Shown here piece after piece: positions 59,301 through 64,000 of a DNA stretch of 64,000 bases. Numbering within the stretch: the first letter of the stretch is position 1; each line of letters begins with the position of its first letter. The notes below the pieces were generated by a model. It did no database searches and was not told the DNA's origin. It worked only from the letters and a program-made list of their open reading frames with translations. Made by a program: the position numbers and the translations under genes. Source of the stretch: Costus lasius (taxonomy: Eukaryota; Streptophyta; Magnoliopsida; Zingiberales; Costaceae); NCBI GenBank assembly GCA_027563935.2, contig CM050448.1, positions 121,446,493 to 121,510,492 on the forward strand, written 5' to 3'.

Positions 59301-60741
59301 ATGTGCGGTATTGAACTTGTGTGATTAATGAATACAACAATTTTCTCACTCTATATTATGTGTGTTTTGATTTGTTTGAATCTTTAGGTAACAAAATACC
59401 TACAGCATGTCAGCACTAACTGCATAGTTCTTGCATAAGTATTGTTTTGCTTTTCGTTTTCGTACTTCATTTTTCAGAACTTGCATACAGAGTTTGTCCA
59501 AACTCGTGTTTGTCTTAGTCTGTTCTTTTAAAAACCCATTTGTTGTTGATTTACCTGTGCAACATTGACAACTGTAGGTTACTAATACTGTTCTGTCATA
59601 TGATCTTGTTTTTCTAGACCCCATCCAAATGAATGTTCTGGAAGTGACCTAGATGGGGATATCTATTTCGTGAGTTGGGATCCCCAACTCATTCCACCAC
59701 GAGTCTTCGAACCTATGGAATATAATCCGGCACCTGCTATGACACTTGATCATGATGTTTCTGTTGAGGTACTAAATCGACGCTTGTTTTTCTCTTGCTT
59801 AGCGCTCATCATTATACTGTAGAAAATGCGTTCAGCAACTAGAATATTAGTTTGCAATTAGTAATATACGTATGGCTCATGTTTGTTTCATGTAGGAGGT
59901 GATGGAGTACTTCACAGACTATATTGTCAATAACAGTTTAGGGATTATCGCAAATGCCCACACGGTCTATGCCGACAGCACAAAAAATAAAGCTGAGTGC
60001 AAGGAGTGCATAGCGCTCGCGAAACTCTTCTCGGTTGCTGTTGACTTCCCTAAGACTGGAGTTCCTGCTGTAATCCCACGTCATCTCCAAGTCACACAGT
60101 ACCCTGACTTCATGGAGAAGTTGGACAAAGTTACCTACGAGTCAAAGGGAGTAATTGGAAAACTATTCAGAGCAGTCAAAGACGTTTCAAGATTTGGCAA
60201 CATAGAAGTATTTACAAAGCAGTTTGCTACGCGATCTTATGATCCTGATATGGAATTCAACGGTTTCGAGAAACACCTCGATGAAGCTTTCTTGTTCAAA
60301 CAGGAATATGATTTCAAGCTTGGGAATCTCATGGATCATTATGGCATAAAGACTGAGGCTGAGATCATTAGTAGGAACATAATGAAGATGTCGAAAACCT
60401 TCAACAGGAAAAAGGATGGTGAGGCAATCCTAAGGGCAGTGAGATCGCTGCGGAGCAAAGCAAGGTTATGGTTTAATGAGAAGAGCAATGATCACGAGCA
60501 TGATAAGTTTGAGGGATATGCGAAGGCATCAGCCTGGTACCATGTGACCTATCACCCAAATTACTGGGGATGCTATAATCGAAGTTTGAAGAGGCCACAC
60601 TTCCTGAGTTTTCCGTGGTGTGTGTATGATAAGTTGACGCTGATAAAGCAGCGGCAGATGAGCCAGAGGAGGGCCAGCAGATCAATTAGTACTGCAGCTA
60701 ACAATAGGCTTGACGATATAACTTTTCCAAGTTTGAATTAA
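53374..60741 (+). CDS. RDR1: RNA-dependent RNA polymerase 1 (RDR1), complete
   Basis: Four coding exons: 53374-53892, 55203-57082, 59618-59768 and 59896-60741, all with GT-AG borders and matching phases, giving 1131 aa (Arabidopsis RDR1 is about 1107). The N-terminal RRM-like region (FRISGFPSQTTANRVTEFLE) is followed by the RdRP domain with DFSKIRNVAKYAARLGQSFS, SDGIGKIS (about 532-539) and the catalytic DLDGD at 810-814, encoded in short exon 3 (CSGSDLDGDIYFVSWD). The C-terminus (YVNNSLG-type helices, WYHVTYHP, FPWCVYDKL) is typical of the clade. RDR1 copies single-stranded RNA into double-stranded RNA for siRNA production and is salicylate-induced in antiviral defence. Exon 1 has an overlapping open frame at 53672-53887, but only the frame used here matches the family and joins exon 2. 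Intron 1 holds a relic of the exon 2 start near 55069. Confidence 0.95.
57083..59617 (+). other. RDR1 intron 2 (2.5 kb)
   Basis: It starts GTGAGGAACTC and ends TTTTTCTAG. It contains a 61-bp tandem duplication at about 57726-57840 (ATTTGCCATGGATTTAGTAA, TTGATACAAAGTC) and otherwise A/T-rich sequence without supported genes. Confidence 0.75.
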
Positions 60742-61125
60742 TGCTTGTCTTGTGTTGGCTTCACTATATATATTAGCACTTGCGAAGTTGCATTGACCTG
60801 TATTGCTGTGACGTATTGATGTAGTTGTTTAATTAAACTAGCTTTTTTTAATGTTATGATTATCTAAGCCCTAATGTGGTATCTTCAATGATGCATGAGA
60901 ATGAACTTAAAGCAAAACTCGCCCCAATAATTCCTCCTGTCGTGGATGCAAAAAGTGTGTTCAAGAATTATAGGTAAGAGTTTTGCTTAAAATCATAATC
61001 GATTTTGCGCAAGACTGTTGGTAAAGATGCAGAACCCTTGACACGTGTGTTCAACTTGTTTTTAACTGAGACCTAATATGTTGGATCAGTGGTGCCAGCC
61101 TAAGGTCCCAAGGTACGATGGCTAT
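60742..61125 (+). other. RDR1 3' trailer and spacer
   Basis: No gene is seen. No clear AATAAA lies within the first 150 bases; the trailer end is undetermined. Confidence 0.5.
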
Positions 61126-61735
61126 GGGTGTTTATTGTTCGATTAACTGAATCGTGGGTTGGTTTTTTGAATCGAATCAATTTAATTGGTTAGATGAAAA
61201 ATAGAACCATTCATACCGGTTAATCAATATTCCGTTAATTGATTTTTTAGTACGGTTAATCAAAAATTGACGATTAATTATATTATTTATATATAAATAA
61301 AAAATATTTAAAATTATAAAAAATTTAAGATAAATAAATATAAATAATTTCGGTTAATTATTGGTTTTTGATTAATCGTCAGTTTTTAGCAGTTAACCGT
61401 TAGATTTTGGTAGTTAACCGTTGGTTTTCGATGGTTAATCGGTTCATTTTTATATATAAATAAATATTATATAACGGTTTGGTACGGTTAATTGTGGTTC
61501 GACCAAGTCTCGAATCATAACCGAACCAATAACTAGTTAACGAGTAAAAACTCGACCGATTAAAAATCATTCGGTTTAGTTTAGTTCAATTAACCGTGGT
61601 TCCGGTTCAAGGGCTAAGCAAACGAGAGTTCGAATTAGTACCATACCGAACTCCCAATTTTGATCTCTCAAATTTTAAATCATAAAAACCGACATTGGTA
61701 TCGAATTCTAGTTCGATACCAGCACCGATACTCCC
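61126..61735. repeat. A/T-rich repeat plus fragment of the TAGGGGTGAGCA hAT family
   Basis: 61126-61609 is a diverged relative of 51966-52312 (GGGTGTTTATTGTTCGATTA). From 61611 GGGCTAAGCAAACGAGAGTT then CGAATTAGTACC resembles the first 130 bp of the hAT MITE at 44962-45444, without a right end. Confidence 0.55.
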
Positions 61736-61739
61736 AAAC

Positions 61740-61974
61740 TTATTTATGTTTCATCTTGATATATATTGAATTATAATTAACTAGAAATTTCGGAGCAATT
61801 ATTACTGTAATGAGACGGAAATTAGAACTCGAATGCGTCGTCTATCGCAAAAGAAAAAAAAAACAGAAGAAAAAGAAAATCACTATAAATAAGACGGGCT
61901 TCGTTCATCTTGTTGCACCAACCACTCAGCAAAGCCAAATCAATTAGTATCAGATAATCATCGACGAAGAAACG
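61740..61974 (+). pseudogene. Stranded promoter and leader of a peptide gene (gene B type)
   Basis: It matches 8680-8933 (TCATCTTGTTGCACCAAC, AAGCCAAATCAATTAGTATC, TCGACGAAGAAA), including TATAAAT at 61884-61890. The start codon is ACG (61972-61974) instead of ATG, and homology ends about 8 bases later (GAGTTGTG then unrelated DNA). It lies more than 50 kb from the array, beyond RDR1. Confidence 0.8.
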
Positions 61975-61989
61975 AGTTGTGATGTTCAA

Positions 61990-62863
61990 CCAAAAAATTA
62001 TATATTTTTTATTATATCTTATTTTTCTCATTTAATAGTTCATCCAAAATAATTATCATATTATTTATGGCAGAACTATAATTTTATTATTAGCATTTAA
62101 CCAAAAATTAGATACATATTAGTAATATCTTTTTACCATATACATGTACATATATACCTATATCAAAATCTTATGTATTTAACTTTTGATCTTATATGTT
62201 TTACTAAAATATTAACAGAAATTGACCCAATTATGAGCTGTGATGTTCAACCATCACAAAAAAATGTGTGAATACATTAACATTCAAAGTTACGATTTGT
62301 CAAAACTTTGGCCGTTCAATTTTCCAAACTCATGCCACAGTTAAACTCTTGTTTTTTTTTTACCTGCGATTTTATTTTATTATTATTATTATTATTATTA
62401 TATAAACCGATTTGCCTATTTCTATTGGTTTGACAACTGGGCGATGTAGAACCATAAAATTTTACATATTTCAAAACCACGAAATAATTTCTTGATGTTA
62501 AGATGAATTTGAAGTAAATTAATATGAAAGATTGATTTAAATAAATTTATGGATTTGAAAGAATGTTTTATAAAGTGGAAGTCTGCGGAAGAACCGGGTG
62601 TCAACGCCCTGTTCTTCAGCCGACGACCTTGGCTGTGCATAAACCAGGCTTCTGAACATAGTATTTGGTGCTCTCTTTGTGCTTGTTTTCTCCACGCCCA
62701 AGTACCATCCCGCAAACATTGAACCTCAGACATTCGTCTGAAGAGCAGTCGAGAAGCAAGTTTCCTTGGTATGAAACTGCATGATGCTGTCTCCTCTTTC
62801 TTTTACATTTAAATTTGTTCTCCATTTGATAAACCGTTTCTTCTGATACTTGAGAGATAGAAG
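61990..62863 (+). other. Spacer and likely actin promoter and leader
   Basis: An (ATT)n microsatellite lies at 62376-62402. No upstream gene is seen. Plant actin genes usually carry a leader intron ending just before the start codon; an acceptor may lie near 62843-62860 but I cannot fix it. Confidence 0.4.

Positions 62864-64000
<1,137 letters not shown>

Overview
The window is nuclear DNA from a flowering plant. It shows GT-AG introns at typical plant positions, actin introns after codon 20 and inside codon 152, TATA-box promoters, and many nested plant-type transposons. The actin variant ([20 protein letters not shown]) looks more monocot than eudicot, which is only a weak guess. Recognisable host genes are few: an array of small secreted-peptide genes, one U-box E3 ligase, one complete RNA-dependent RNA polymerase 1 (RDR1) with a broken paralogue beside it, and the first 318 codons of an actin.

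Layout. 1-1632 and 21564-23131 are two copies of a noncoding repeat that bracket the peptide array. 1.6-21 kb holds five intact paralogues (2914, 8931, 11430, 15655, 18008) that encode 79-81 aa secreted precursors. Each has a signal peptide, a DKG..P.S stretch, and two C-terminal cysteines spaced C-x10-C. There is also a sixth, truncated gene (20553), several decayed 3' coding relics and promoter-only relics. Repeat families fill the spaces: minisatellites at 5.07-5.77 and 7.6-8.05 kb, a hAT-type element at 6.17 kb, a Copia-like LTR end at 6.9 kb and a LINE fragment at 2.28 kb. 24.1-25.4 kb (minus strand) carries a PUB20/21/CMPG1-like U-box gene with W-box cores upstream. 25.8-27.5 kb is AT-rich.

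27.5-46.95 kb is a decayed copy of the RDR1 5' two-thirds, matching the intact gene at 51.6-57.3 kb. Comparing the two copies shows the sites before insertion, so many insertions can be defined to the base with target-site duplications (TSDs): a Mutator-type MITE (28161-28821), a hAT MITE (31005-33106) holding a solo LTR (31510-33097), a hAT MITE (34090-44411) holding a full minus-strand Ty3/gypsy element (34127-43957, two 1759-bp LTRs) which itself holds another solo LTR (39240-40723), a further hAT MITE (44962-45444) and a 490-bp solo LTR (45838-46327). The pseudogene lacks the exons with the catalytic DLDGD motif. 47-51 kb holds remnants of another minus-strand gypsy element and a decayed LINE. 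The intact RDR1 (four coding exons, 1131 aa, DLDGD present) spans 53374-60741. Between it and actin lies a stranded copy of a peptide-gene promoter (61740-61990).

How they fit together: the peptide family resembles two-cysteine phytocytokine precursors (the CTNIP/SCREW group is my best match, from memory), PUB20/21/CMPG1 proteins are immediate-early immune E3 ligases, and RDR1 is the salicylate-inducible antiviral RNA polymerase. The peptide and U-box promoters contain W-box cores (TTGAC). The window therefore reads as a defence-leaning neighbourhood shaped by tandem duplication and nested transposon insertion. The co-function is inference, not something the sequence proves.
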